The translations under genes were made by a program, and so were the position numbers. A DNA stretch of 64,000 nt. Origin: Plantactinospora mayteni (lineage in GTDB: Bacteria; Actinomycetota; Actinomycetes; Mycobacteriales; Micromonosporaceae). The notes under the pieces are model-generated. The model had not been told where the DNA came from. It saw only the letters and a program-made list of their open reading frames with translations, and did no database searches. Positions 15,786 to 23,587 of this stretch are shown here, in pieces (positions within the stretch are counted from its first letter, which is position 1; the number at the start of each line of letters is the position of its first letter). The stretch spans positions 62,001 to 126,000 of the forward strand of contig NZ_BONX01000045.1 of the NCBI RefSeq assembly GCF_016862935.1, given 5' to 3'.

Positions 15786-18264
15786 CACCATCGACTTCGG
15801 CATCGACCTCGGCACCACCAACAGCGCGATCGCGGTGGTGGAGGAGGACGGCGGCGTCGCCGTCATCAAGAACAACGACGGCTGGGACATCACGCCGTCG
15901 GCGGTGTGGATCCCGAAGCCCGGTGTCGTCCACATCGGACGGCGGGCGCGCGAGCGGGTGCACAGCGACCCGAAGAACGCGGCCGCCGAGTTCAAGCTGG
16001 AGATGGGACTGGCGGACGCCAGCAAGCGGTTCGCCAAGGCCGGCACCACGCTGACGCCGCCGCAGCTCTCCGCCGAGGTGCTCAAGTCGCTGCGGGCGGA
16101 CGCCGCGCACCACACCGGCAGCCCACCGGAGGCGGCGGTCATCACCGTGCCGGCCGCGTTCGCGCTCAACCAGAACAAGGCCACCCTGGAGGCGGCCACC
16201 CTGGCCGGGCTCAGCGCCGCGTGCCCGCTCGTGCAGGAGCCCACGGCGGCGGCCTTCGCGTACGGGTTCCACGACGCCGACGACCGGGCGTACTGGATGG
16301 TGTTCGACTTCGGCGGCGGCACGTTCGACGCGGCCGTGGTGAGCAAGCGCGACGGCGATCTCCGGGTGCTGAACCACGCCGGCGACCCGAACCTGGGCGG
16401 CAAACTCATCGACTGGGCGGTGGTGGAGCGGATCCTGGCCCCCGCCGCCGCGTCCGCGCTCGGCCTCGCCGACTTCCACCGCGACAACCCGGTCTGGGAG
16501 GGAAACCTCGCCAAACTAAAGGGCGCCGCCGAAGAGGGCAAGATCCAACTCTCTCGCCGGGACGCGATCGAACTGACGGTGGAACTGACCGTCGGCGGCG
16601 GTGACACGGAGACGTTCGAGTACACGCTCCGGCGGGACGAGCTCGACCGGGTCGCCGAGCCGTTCTACGTGCGGGCGATGAACCTGTGCCGCAACGCGCT
16701 CACCGAAGGCGGTCTGCGCCCGGACGACATCGACCGGCTACTGCTCGTCGGCGGCACCACCCTCGCACCCGGGCTGCGGGAGCGCCTCGCCGACAGCCGC
16801 GACGGCCTCGGCATCGTCCTCGACACCACCCTCGATCCGACCACTGTGGTCGCCCGTGGTGCCGCCATCTTCGCCAGCACCGTCCGGCGCCCGGACCCGA
16901 CGTCGTTCCAACCGGCGGCCGGCGAGTTCGCACTCCAACTCGCGTACGAGCCGAGCGTCACGACCACCACCCCCGTGGTGGCGGGCAAGGTGCACGCCGC
17001 CGCACCGGTGGACTGGACCGGGTACGGCGTGACGCTCAGCAACCCGGACGGGCAGCCGCCGTTCCGCACCGGCCGGGTCGCGCTGAACGCCGAGGGCGCC
17101 TTCCTGACCGAGGTCGCGATCGATCCACGCCGGACGTCGCGGTTCGCGGTGGAACTCACGGACGGGTCCGGTGCGCCACAGAAGATCTCGCCCGACTCGC
17201 TCTCCATCACGCACCGGGAGGTCGAGTTCGGTGGTCCCCAGTTGACCCACTCGCTCGGCATCCAGCTCGCCGACCGCGCGTTCGCGCCGCTGCTGCGCAA
17301 GGGCGCGACCCTGCCGACCGAGGCCCGCAAGGTGTTCCGCACCGCGGCGGCGCTGCGCCGCTCGGATGCCGAGGCCGTGGTCCGGATCCCGGTGGTGCAG
17401 GGCGAACGGGACCGCGCTGACCGCAACCGCCCGGTCGGCATGCTGGAGATCCGCCCGCTCGACGTGCGGATCGACCTGCCCGCCGGAACCGAGGTCGAGG
17501 TGACGTTCGAGGTGGACGTCTCCAGCCTCGTCACCGTGGTCGCCGACGTGCCGCTGATCCAGGCCCAGTTCGAGGCGGAGATCAACCTCGACGAGGTCCG
17601 CACGCCGCGGGCGGAGGACCTGGCGACCGCGCTCGCCGAGGCCGAGCAGCGGGTGGCCGCGCTGCGCGAGTCGCACGAGTCGGACGTACCGGAGGTACGC
17701 GACCGGTTGCGGCGGCTCGACGACGAAGGCACCCTGACCACCGCACGTGCGCAGGTCCGGGCCGCCGGCGTGGACGCGGGCGAGGCCGTCGCGGCCGAAG
17801 CCCGGCTGCGCGAGGTAGGTGCGGAGCTCGACGACATCGAGGAGGCGGCCGACCAACCGGCGCTGGTACGGGAACTGCGTGACCTGCTCGCTGACGCCGG
17901 CCGCCTGGTATCCGAGGTGGGGCACCCCGTCGACCGGACGGCGCTCGCCGAACTCGAGCAGCGCGCGAACGAGGCGATCGAAAGCGGCAGCTCGGCGCGG
18001 ATCAAGGCGGAGACCGAGCGGGTCACCGAGTTCGTCGTCGAACTCGAACGGCGCCAGCCGGGCTGGTCGGTACGCCTGTTCTACGCGCTCTGCGAGCAAC
18101 AGGGCCGGATGCAGCCGGCCGACGAGGCCCGGAGGCTCATCCGGGAGGGCAAGGAGGCGCTGGCCGCCGGCGACGAACGCGCGCTCGACTCGGTCAACTC
18201 CCGGCTCGTCCGGCTGCTGCCGCGCGAGGAACAGTCGAAGATCATCGGGCTGGTCGGCCGGTGA
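15778..18264 (+). CDS. Hsp70-family chaperone (divergent DnaK)
   Basis: An 828-residue Hsp70. The ATPase domain (about 1-375) has phosphate-1 IDLGTTNSAIAVVE, phosphate-2 DFGGGTFDAAVV and adenosine motif LLVGGTTLAPGLRERL. The region after about residue 380 does not follow the ordinary DnaK substrate-binding domain: it is longer, has beta-rich stretches, and ends in a helical segment of about 250 residues. It is therefore a specialised paralogue rather than housekeeping DnaK. ATG at 15778 has GGAGG upstream. Partners in the same operon supply J-like, GrpE-like, kinase and FHA functions. Confidence 0.93.
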   Translation: MRDTIDFGIDLGTTNSAIAVVEEDGGVAVIKNNDGWDITPSAVWIPKPGVVHIGRRARERVHSDPKNAAAEFKLEMGLADASKRFAKAGTTLTPPQLSAEVLKSLRADAAHHTGSPPEAAVITVPAAFALNQNKATLEAATLAGLSAACPLVQEPTAAAFAYGFHDADDRAYWMVFDFGGGTFDAAVVSKRDGDLRVLNHAGDPNLGGKLIDWAVVERILAPAAASALGLADFHRDNPVWEGNLAKLKGAAEEGKIQLSRRDAIELTVELTVGGGDTETFEYTLRRDELDRVAEPFYVRAMNLCRNALTEGGLRPDDIDRLLLVGGTTLAPGLRERLADSRDGLGIVLDTTLDPTTVVARGAAIFASTVRRPDPTSFQPAAGEFALQLAYEPSVTTTTPVVAGKVHAAAPVDWTGYGVTLSNPDGQPPFRTGRVALNAEGAFLTEVAIDPRRTSRFAVELTDGSGAPQKISPDSLSITHREVEFGGPQLTHSLGIQLADRAFAPLLRKGATLPTEARKVFRTAAALRRSDAEAVVRIPVVQGERDRADRNRPVGMLEIRPLDVRIDLPAGTEVEVTFEVDVSSLVTVVADVPLIQAQFEAEINLDEVRTPRAEDLATALAEAEQRVAALRESHESDVPEVRDRLRRLDDEGTLTTARAQVRAAGVDAGEAVAAEARLREVGAELDDIEEAADQPALVRELRDLLADAGRLVSEVGHPVDRTALAELEQRANEAIESGSSARIKAETERVTEFVVELERRQPGWSVRLFYALCEQQGRMQPADEARRLIREGKEALAAGDERALDSVNSRLVRLLPREEQSKIIGLVGR

Positions 18265-19181
18265 CCGCGCCAGCCCTGAGCACCGACCTGGCGGTGAGCC
18301 GGGCCACGGCCGCCGCCCGGCGCGGCGACCTGGACGGCGCCGCCCAGGCACTGGTCGGGGTGGAGAGCGAGGAGCCGGCCACCCTCGACCTGCTCGCCCG
18401 GATCCGGGCCCAGCAAGGGCGCTGGCGGGAGGCGGACGAGTGCTGGGCGGCGGTCCAGGTGATCGACCCGGGCCACGAGGGCGCCGCTGCGGGCCGGCGG
18501 GCGGTCGCCGCCGTCCTCGCCGGTGATCGCCGGCCGCGCCCGGTCGCGCCACCGGTACGCCTCGCGGCGGCCGGAGCCGTGGTGGCGGTCGCGGTCGCCG
18601 GCGGTACCGTGATCGTGCTCTCGTCGTTGCCACCCTCGACGACCGCGAGGCCCACCGCGTCGGTGGCCAGCTCGACGCCGGACACCGCGGCCCTCGACGC
18701 GGAGCGGCGCCGGGCCGCGGAGCTGGCGGGTCGGCTCGAACAGATGGAGGCGGCCGAGGTGGCGGCAGCCCAGGCGCTGGCCGCCCGGCTCGACGCCATC
18801 GCCCGCGGCGTCACCCTGCCCGGCGTCGTGGTGAAGCGCCGGCCGGACGCGGTGGAGATCTACTTCCGGAAGGGCCTGTTCAGCAGCGACGCCTGGCTGA
18901 CCGCGAACGGCGCCGACATGCTCGCCGCCGTCGGCCGCCGGCTGCCCGACCTCGAGGTGGCGGTCACCGTGGTCGGGCACAGCGTGCCGGTGCCGGGCGG
19001 ACGCACCAGCGGCGGCTCGGGTACGGCGTTGACCCGGGCCCGGGTCGCGGCACGGGAGCTGGCGAACGCCGGGGACCTGCCGCTGACCGCGTTCACCCTG
19101 CGCTCCGCCGACCAGTCCGAGGGCCCGTTCCGCGAACCCGCCCGCAACCGCACCGCGAGCCTCGTCCTCACCCCCGCATGA
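18261..19181 (+). CDS. TPR / transmembrane / OmpA-like protein
   Basis: A 306-residue last gene of the chaperone operon (GTGA overlap with the Hsp70 stop). The N-terminal 80 residues are TPR-like helices. One membrane segment lies near residues 99-121, followed by a Ser/Thr linker and a short coiled coil (about 143-180). The C-terminus resembles the OmpA/MotB peptidoglycan-binding fold (GLFSSDAWLTANG, VTVVGHSVP, LTRARVAARELANAG). The topology predicts cytoplasmic TPRs and an outer cell-wall-binding domain, so it may anchor the chaperone complex to peptidoglycan. The OmpA assignment is by motif pattern only. Confidence 0.75.
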   Translation: MTAPALSTDLAVSRATAAARRGDLDGAAQALVGVESEEPATLDLLARIRAQQGRWREADECWAAVQVIDPGHEGAAAGRRAVAAVLAGDRRPRPVAPPVRLAAAGAVVAVAVAGGTVIVLSSLPPSTTARPTASVASSTPDTAALDAERRRAAELAGRLEQMEAAEVAAAQALAARLDAIARGVTLPGVVVKRRPDAVEIYFRKGLFSSDAWLTANGADMLAAVGRRLPDLEVAVTVVGHSVPVPGGRTSGGSGTALTRARVAARELANAGDLPLTAFTLRSADQSEGPFREPARNRTASLVLTPA

Positions 19182-19201
19182 CCAGCCGAGCTTTCTCCTC
19201 T

Positions 19202-19975
19202 TCAGGTAGCGTGGTGGAACGTCCGGACCAGGTCCTCGACCCGGGCCCGCAGCGCCAGGAACTCCGGTGTCCGCTTGAGGTCGAGATCCCGTTCCTCCGG
19301 CAGTTCCAGCGTGATGTCGGCGGCGACCCGGCCCGGGTCGCTGGCCAGCACCACCACCCGCTGCCCGAGGAAGACCGCCTCCTCCACGTCGTGCGTGACC
19401 ATCAGCACGGTGGTGCCGGTGTCCCGCCAGACCCGCCGGATGAAGAGCTGCATGTCCTCCTTGGTCTGCACGTCCAGCGCGCCGAACGGCTCGTCGAGCA
19501 GCAGCACGTCCGGCTCGCAGGCCAGCGCCCGGGCGATGGCCACCCGCTGCCGCTGCCCGCCGGAGAGCTGCTTCGGCAGCGCCGAGCGGAGTGCGGTCAG
19601 CCCGGTCTCCGCCAGATACCAGCCGACCCGGCGGGCCCGCTCCGCCCGGTCGATCCGGAGCAGTTCCAGGCCGAACGCGACGTTGCGCTCGACCGTCCGC
19701 CACGGATAGACCGCGCCGCCCTGCGACACCAGTCCCCGGTCCGGGCCGGGTCCGCGCACCGGGTTGCCGTCCAGCAGGATCTCCCCGGTGGACGGCCGGT
19801 CGAGGCCGGCGACCAGGGAGAGCAGGGTGGACTTGCCGGAGCCGCTGGCGCCGACGACGCAGACGAAGGACGTACGGGCGATCCGCAGGTCGACGTCGGC
19901 CAGCGCGGGGACGTCCCGGCCGTCGCGCCGGAACATCCGGCTGACGCCGACGAGTTCGAGCAGCCCGGTGGTCAC
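19202..19975 (-). CDS. ABC importer ATPase (NitT/TauT type), guanidine operon
   Basis: A 257-residue ATP-binding subunit. Walker A GASGSGKST, Q-loop SQGGAVYPWRTV, signature LSGGQRQRVAIARAL, Walker B LLLDEPFGALD and H-loop THD are all present. It resembles the SsuB/TauB/NrtD branch. GTG at 19975 overlaps the permease stop by four bases (GTGA); a second in-frame GTG at 19984 is possible. It closes the riboswitch-led operon and should power uptake of the substrate handled by the ureohydrolase. It converges with the chaperone operon, with a gap of only 20 bp. Confidence 0.93.
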   Translation of the reverse strand: MTTGLLELVGVSRMFRRDGRDVPALADVDLRIARTSFVCVVGASGSGKSTLLSLVAGLDRPSTGEILLDGNPVRGPGPDRGLVSQGGAVYPWRTVERNVAFGLELLRIDRAERARRVGWYLAETGLTALRSALPKQLSGGQRQRVAIARALACEPDVLLLDEPFGALDVQTKEDMQLFIRRVWRDTGTTVLMVTHDVEEAVFLGQRVVVLASDPGRVAADITLELPEERDLDLKRTPEFLALRARVEDLVRTFHHAT

Positions 19976-20925
19976 GGCACCCACCGCCCGAGCCGGTCCC
20001 GGGTGATCCGGAGTACGATGTCGGCGGTCACCCCGATCAGCCCGATCACCACCAGGATCGCGAATATCTTGTCGGTCTGGGTGAACCGCTGGGCGAGCAG
20101 GATCCGCTTACCCAGCCCCTCCTGGCTGTTCACCAGCTCGGCGACCACCACCAGTCCCCAGGCGGCGGCGAAGTTCACCCGTACCGCGTCGACGATTCCG
20201 GGCAGCGCGTACGGCAGGATCACCTTGCGCAGCACCTCACCGCCCCGGGCACCGAGCGTGTACGAGACGTTGACCAGGTCGATCGGCACCTGCCGGACCG
20301 CGTCGGCGACCATCAGCATGTTGAAGAAGACGGTACCGACGAAGATCAGTGCGATCTTCGGTGCCTCGCCGATGCCGAGCCAGATCAGCAGCAGTGGGGT
20401 GAACGCGGCTGCCGGTAGGTAGCGCAGCAGCCCGCTGACCGGCTCCAGCGCGGACCGGGCCGCCGCGAAGCTGCCCATCGCCACTCCGAGCGGTACCGCC
20501 ACGGCGACGCCGAGGCCGTACCCGTAGAGGATCCGCCGGACGGTGGCCCAGGCGTCGGTGAACAGCTCCCCGCTGCCGGCCATCTCGACCCCGGCCGCCC
20601 AGACCGCTCCGGGCGGCGGCAGGAACCGGGGGTCGACCGCCCCGGTCGCGCCGAGCAGCAGCCAGGTCAGCAGCGGCAGCGCGACCGAGCTGAGCACCAG
20701 GACGGTACGGGTCCGGCCGCGCAGCGGCGTACGCAACGCCAGCACCGTACCCGGCGGCCGGGCCGGACGGCGCCGGGGCAGCGCGCCGAAGAGTTGCCGG
20801 GCGGTCGGCGGGCGCTGTGCCGTCGTCCGCTCCGGGGCGTCGGAGCCGACCCCGGGCACATCGGAGCCGACCTCGGGTGCGTCGGTGCTGACCGCTGGGG
20901 CGTCGGAGCTGACCAGGCGCTCCAT
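19972..20925 (-). CDS. ABC importer permease (SsuC/TauC type), guanidine operon
   Basis: A 317-residue membrane permease with about six membrane segments and the EAA-like cytoplasmic loop VNVSYTLGARGGEVLRKVILP. The first 35 residues are an unusual tail of four seven-residue repeats (SDAPxVx) that should be cytoplasmic and disordered. The start ATG overlaps the binding-protein stop by one base (TGATG). It is the sole permease, so it probably works as a homodimer with the ATPase encoded next. Confidence 0.92.
   Translation of the reverse strand: MERLVSSDAPAVSTDAPEVGSDVPGVGSDAPERTTAQRPPTARQLFGALPRRRPARPPGTVLALRTPLRGRTRTVLVLSSVALPLLTWLLLGATGAVDPRFLPPPGAVWAAGVEMAGSGELFTDAWATVRRILYGYGLGVAVAVPLGVAMGSFAAARSALEPVSGLLRYLPAAAFTPLLLIWLGIGEAPKIALIFVGTVFFNMLMVADAVRQVPIDLVNVSYTLGARGGEVLRKVILPYALPGIVDAVRVNFAAAWGLVVVAELVNSQEGLGKRILLAQRFTQTDKIFAILVVIGLIGVTADIVLRITRDRLGRWVP
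20835..20915 (-). repeat. 21-bp in-frame tandem repeat (4 copies) in permease N-terminus
   Basis: The core TCGGAGCCGAC/TCGGTGCTGAC recurs at 20840, 20861, 20882 and 20903, a 21-bp period. It encodes SDAPxVx heptapeptides before the first membrane segment. Confidence 0.9.
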
Positions 20926-21956
20926 CAGGTCACCGCGTGCACGAACTTCGGTTCGAGCAACCCGTCCAGCGACGGCTTGCCCGGAGCCAGCTCGGTACGG
21001 ACCAGGAACTCGGCGATCTGGTCCGCCTGGAAGTCCAGGTGGGTCGGGTCCCCGCCCGGGGTGAACGCGGCGATGTTCTGTTCCCGGGTGAAGATCGTGG
21101 TGCCGGCGTCGTACGTCCGGTAGTCGGCCTCGCTCACCCCGCCCCGACGAGCCATGATCGCCACCGCCTCGGCCCCGTTCGCCGCGATCCACTCCAGGGT
21201 GTCGAACCAGGTCTGCACCACCTTCTGCACCTGCTCCGGATGCTCCCGGAGGTAGCCGCTGTCGAAGGCGAGGTGGTCCGGGATCGCCCCGGGGAAGTCC
21301 TTCGAGGTGGCGACGGCCCGGCTGCCCGCCCGGCCCAGCGCGGTGGTGGTGAACGGCGCGAACGCCCCGACCGCGTCGACCTGGCCGGCCACGAACGCCG
21401 CCGCCGCGGCGTCGGTCAGCAGCGGGGTCAGGGTGATGTCCTTTTCGGACAGCCCGGCCTTCTCCAGCGCGAGGAGCAGCAGGTAGTGGTCGACGGTGCC
21501 CTGCTCCACCGCGACCTTCTTGCCGCGCAGCGCGGCGACGTCGGCGATGCCGGGCGCCGCGATGATCTGGTCGTTGCCGGTCGAGTTGTCGTTGACCAGT
21601 ACGACGGTCTGCTTCGCGCCACCGCTGACCGAGGTTAGGGTGTCGTTCAGGGTCTGGCTGTTGGCGTCGAGGTTGCCGGTGCTCAGCGCCTGGAGGCTGT
21701 CGGTGTAGCTGTCGAACCAGGTCAGCTCGACCTCGACGCCGTTCGCCGCGAACAGCCCCTTTTCCTGGGCGACCTGCCAGGGGAACCAGCCCGGCCAGGC
21801 GCTGAAGCCGAGCCGTACCGTCGTCGAGCCGGCGGCTTCGGAGTCGCCGCCGTCGCCGCAGCCGGCCACGGCGCCGAGCAGGGCTGCGCAGGCCGCCACC
21901 GCCAACAGTCGGGTCAGCGGGCGTCTTCTCATGGCTCTCCCCCAGCGGCTTCTCAT
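20925..21956 (-). CDS. ABC importer substrate-binding lipoprotein (NMT1/SsuA-like), guanidine operon
   Basis: A 343-residue solute-binding lipoprotein. A basic N-terminus and hydrophobic stretch end in the lipobox VAGC. The mature part has NMT1/SsuA-like features (VRLGFSAWPGWFPWQVAQEKG, LANSQTLNDTL-type pocket segment, VAVEQGTVDHYLLLLALEKAG). ATG at 21956 overlaps the ureohydrolase stop (ATGA) with GGAGG five bases upstream. A second ATG at 21932, also with a good site, gives a shorter signal peptide. Position between riboswitch-controlled hydrolase and permease suggests it binds guanidine or a guanidino compound; the sequence alone does not show the ligand. Confidence 0.9.
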   Translation of the reverse strand: MRSRWGRAMRRRPLTRLLAVAACAALLGAVAGCGDGGDSEAAGSTTVRLGFSAWPGWFPWQVAQEKGLFAANGVEVELTWFDSYTDSLQALSTGNLDANSQTLNDTLTSVSGGAKQTVVLVNDNSTGNDQIIAAPGIADVAALRGKKVAVEQGTVDHYLLLLALEKAGLSEKDITLTPLLTDAAAAAFVAGQVDAVGAFAPFTTTALGRAGSRAVATSKDFPGAIPDHLAFDSGYLREHPEQVQKVVQTWFDTLEWIAANGAEAVAIMARRGGVSEADYRTYDAGTTIFTREQNIAAFTPGGDPTHLDFQADQIAEFLVRTELAPGKPSLDGLLEPKFVHAVT

Positions 21957-23125
21957 GACTTCCTCCCAGGGAGGTGACCGGCGCGCACGAGGCAGCCGAG
22001 GGTGTCGCAGATGACCCGGGTGGCGATGAGCGAGGTGATCTCCGCGTTGTCGTACGGCGGGGAGCACTCGACCACCTCGATGCCGGCGAGTGGCCGCTCG
22101 GCGACGAGTTGGATGAACTTGAGTACCTCGCGCGGCAGGAAGCCGCCCGGCTCGGGCCAGCCGGTACCGGGGACGAACGCGGCGTCGAGGCAGTCGACGT
22201 CGAAGGAGAGCCAGACCGCCTCGGCGCCGTCCCAGGCGACGTCGAGGGCCTTCTCGGCGGCGGCCTCGATGCCCATCTCGACGCAGTCGGTAACGGTCAT
22301 GATGGTGGTGCCGCGCTCCCGGCCGACCTTCACGCCGGGCCGGGGCGCCTGCCAGCCGCCGATGCCGATCTGCACCAGGTTCTTCGGCGGCACGTTAGGA
22401 ATGTCCGTGGCGTGGAACCACGGGGTGGTGTGCATCCGCTCGTCGAGATCGGTCTCCTGGGTGTCGACGTGCCGGTCGAAGTGGATGATGCCCAGGTTGC
22501 CGTCCAGGTGCTCGGCGACGCCGCGTACGGTGGGGTAGCCGATCGAGTGGTCGCCGCCGAGCACCACCGGAAAGGCGCCCGAGGCGTAGACGTGGCCGAC
22601 CGCCTTGGAGATCTGGTCGAAGGTCTTCTCGATGTTGCCCGGGATGGTGAAGACGTCACCGAGGTCGGCGATCGTGATCGACTCCCGCAGGTCGACGCCG
22701 AGTTCGAAGCTGTACGGCCCGTACAGCGCGGAGATCTTCCGGATGCCCTGCGGCCCGAACCGGGTCCCCGACCGGTACGTCGTACCGCCGTCGAACGGGG
22801 CGCCGAGCACGGCCACGTCGTACTCGCCGCAGGTGGTGACGTCCTCGACGTACGGCGCCTTCAGGAAGGTGTTGATGCCGGCGAAGTGCGGCAGTTCGCC
22901 ACGGGAGAAGGTCGGGATCCGGCGGTCCACGATGGAGTCGGCACCGGGCAGCCCGAGCCGCAGGCCGCGCTCGATCTCGGCCTCCCAGCGGGTGGTCGGC
23001 AGTTCCGCCTCCCGCCGCACCGCGTAGCGGGCCTCCGGACCGTAGTTGTCGTGCGACAGCGGGTCGGGCTCGCCGGGTTGGTCGTCCGCGCGGCCGTGCG
23101 GGTGGTGGTCGTGTGCGAAACCCAT
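21953..23125 (-). CDS. gdmH: Ureohydrolase, probable guanidine hydrolase
   Basis: A 390-residue metallohydrolase of the arginase/agmatinase family. Metal-site motifs are GGDHS, HFDRHVDTQ (in place of the usual DAHxD) and SFDVDCLD. A family-like N-terminal extension contains SRGELPHFAGINTFLKAPY. These features and the length fit the guanidine-hydrolase branch better than short agmatinases. The decisive context is the guanidine-I riboswitch directly upstream and the ABC importer downstream. The expected reaction is guanidine to urea and ammonia. ATG at 23125 has GGAGG five bases upstream. Characterised enzymes use nickel and have Hyp-like loaders nearby; none is seen here. Agmatinase remains the alternative. 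Confidence 0.85.
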   Translation of the reverse strand: MGFAHDHHPHGRADDQPGEPDPLSHDNYGPEARYAVRREAELPTTRWEAEIERGLRLGLPGADSIVDRRIPTFSRGELPHFAGINTFLKAPYVEDVTTCGEYDVAVLGAPFDGGTTYRSGTRFGPQGIRKISALYGPYSFELGVDLRESITIADLGDVFTIPGNIEKTFDQISKAVGHVYASGAFPVVLGGDHSIGYPTVRGVAEHLDGNLGIIHFDRHVDTQETDLDERMHTTPWFHATDIPNVPPKNLVQIGIGGWQAPRPGVKVGRERGTTIMTVTDCVEMGIEAAAEKALDVAWDGAEAVWLSFDVDCLDAAFVPGTGWPEPGGFLPREVLKFIQLVAERPLAGIEVVECSPPYDNAEITSLIATRVICDTLGCLVRAGHLPGRKS

Positions 23126-23151
23126 GGGCACCTCCGGGAAAGGTCGCCCGG

Positions 23152-23183
23152 CCGGGAACAGCCGGGTGGTGGCTGTCTCCCGG
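23152..23183 (-). terminator. Riboswitch expression-platform hairpin
   Basis: The arms pair as CCGGGA-(G)-ACAGCC with GGCTGTTCCCGG around a seven-base loop, giving a 12-bp stem with one bulge. Its 5' arm uses the last conserved aptamer segment (CCCGGGAGA), so forming it would break the aptamer. That is the layout of a ligand-prevented terminator. There is no long U tract, so it may act with a following CCGGG/CCCGG hairpin near the ribosome-binding site. Confidence 0.65.
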
Positions 23184-23281
23184 GCTTTTGTCCCGCCGTG
23201 GAACGACGCCGACCGCGCCGCCGGCCCCGCCTGCGCCTCTCGGACCAGTCCCGCCCCGTGGCAGGGGCGACGGAACCCTAG
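23171..23281 (-). promoter_or_regulatory. Guanidine-I (ykkC) riboswitch
   Basis: Read on the minus strand, the leader holds the hallmark ykkC segments in order: CTAGGGTTCCG (23281-23271), ACTGGTCCGAGAG (23249-23237) and GGGACAAAAGCCCGGGAGA (23194-23176). GC-rich variable helices separate them. These match the known consensus of the guanidine-I class closely. The element ends about 45 bases before the ureohydrolase start. Guanidine binding should switch on expression of the hydrolase and ABC importer. Confidence 0.93.
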
Positions 23282-23587
23282 GCGCGCCTCAGTGGATGAG
23301 TCGCATCGAAACGTAAGGGCCGCGGGTTTCGTGCGTTTTGCCCGCCCGTTGCCGGCAGGTATCGGCCGCGATCGACATCCGCCATCGGCTGCATCGACTT
23401 ACGCCGCCCATCCAGCAACGTGGTGATCCCGGCCGACACTCCACCGTCCATGGGGCAACGTGCGGGCGCGAAGATCACCGAGGTGGCCGGCTCGCACCTC
23501 TCCATGGTGTCGCATCCTCAGGCGACGATCGACGCGATCCTGGCCGCTGCCGCACGTCGGCGGCTGACTTCCGCGTCCAGCGCGCGA
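23282..23587. promoter_or_regulatory. Promoter region of the guanidine operon
   Basis: This 306-bp gap lies between the end of the SARP gene and the riboswitch, both on the minus strand. It must contain the promoter for the riboswitch transcript. Moderately A/T-rich stretches at 23290-23345 are the best place for it, but no clear -35/-10 pair stands out. A 75-codon open frame here overlaps the aptamer and is not credible as a gene. Confidence 0.4.

Noticed and set aside
16665-18026. Minus-strand Ser/Arg-rich frame within the Hsp70 gene
   Set aside because: Pure codon-bias shadow with no ribosome-binding site or recognisable domain.
23278-23505. 75-codon minus-strand frame upstream of the ureohydrolase
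   Set aside because: It ends at the start of the riboswitch aptamer, has no ribosome-binding site and lacks protein-like composition; the region is a promoter/leader.
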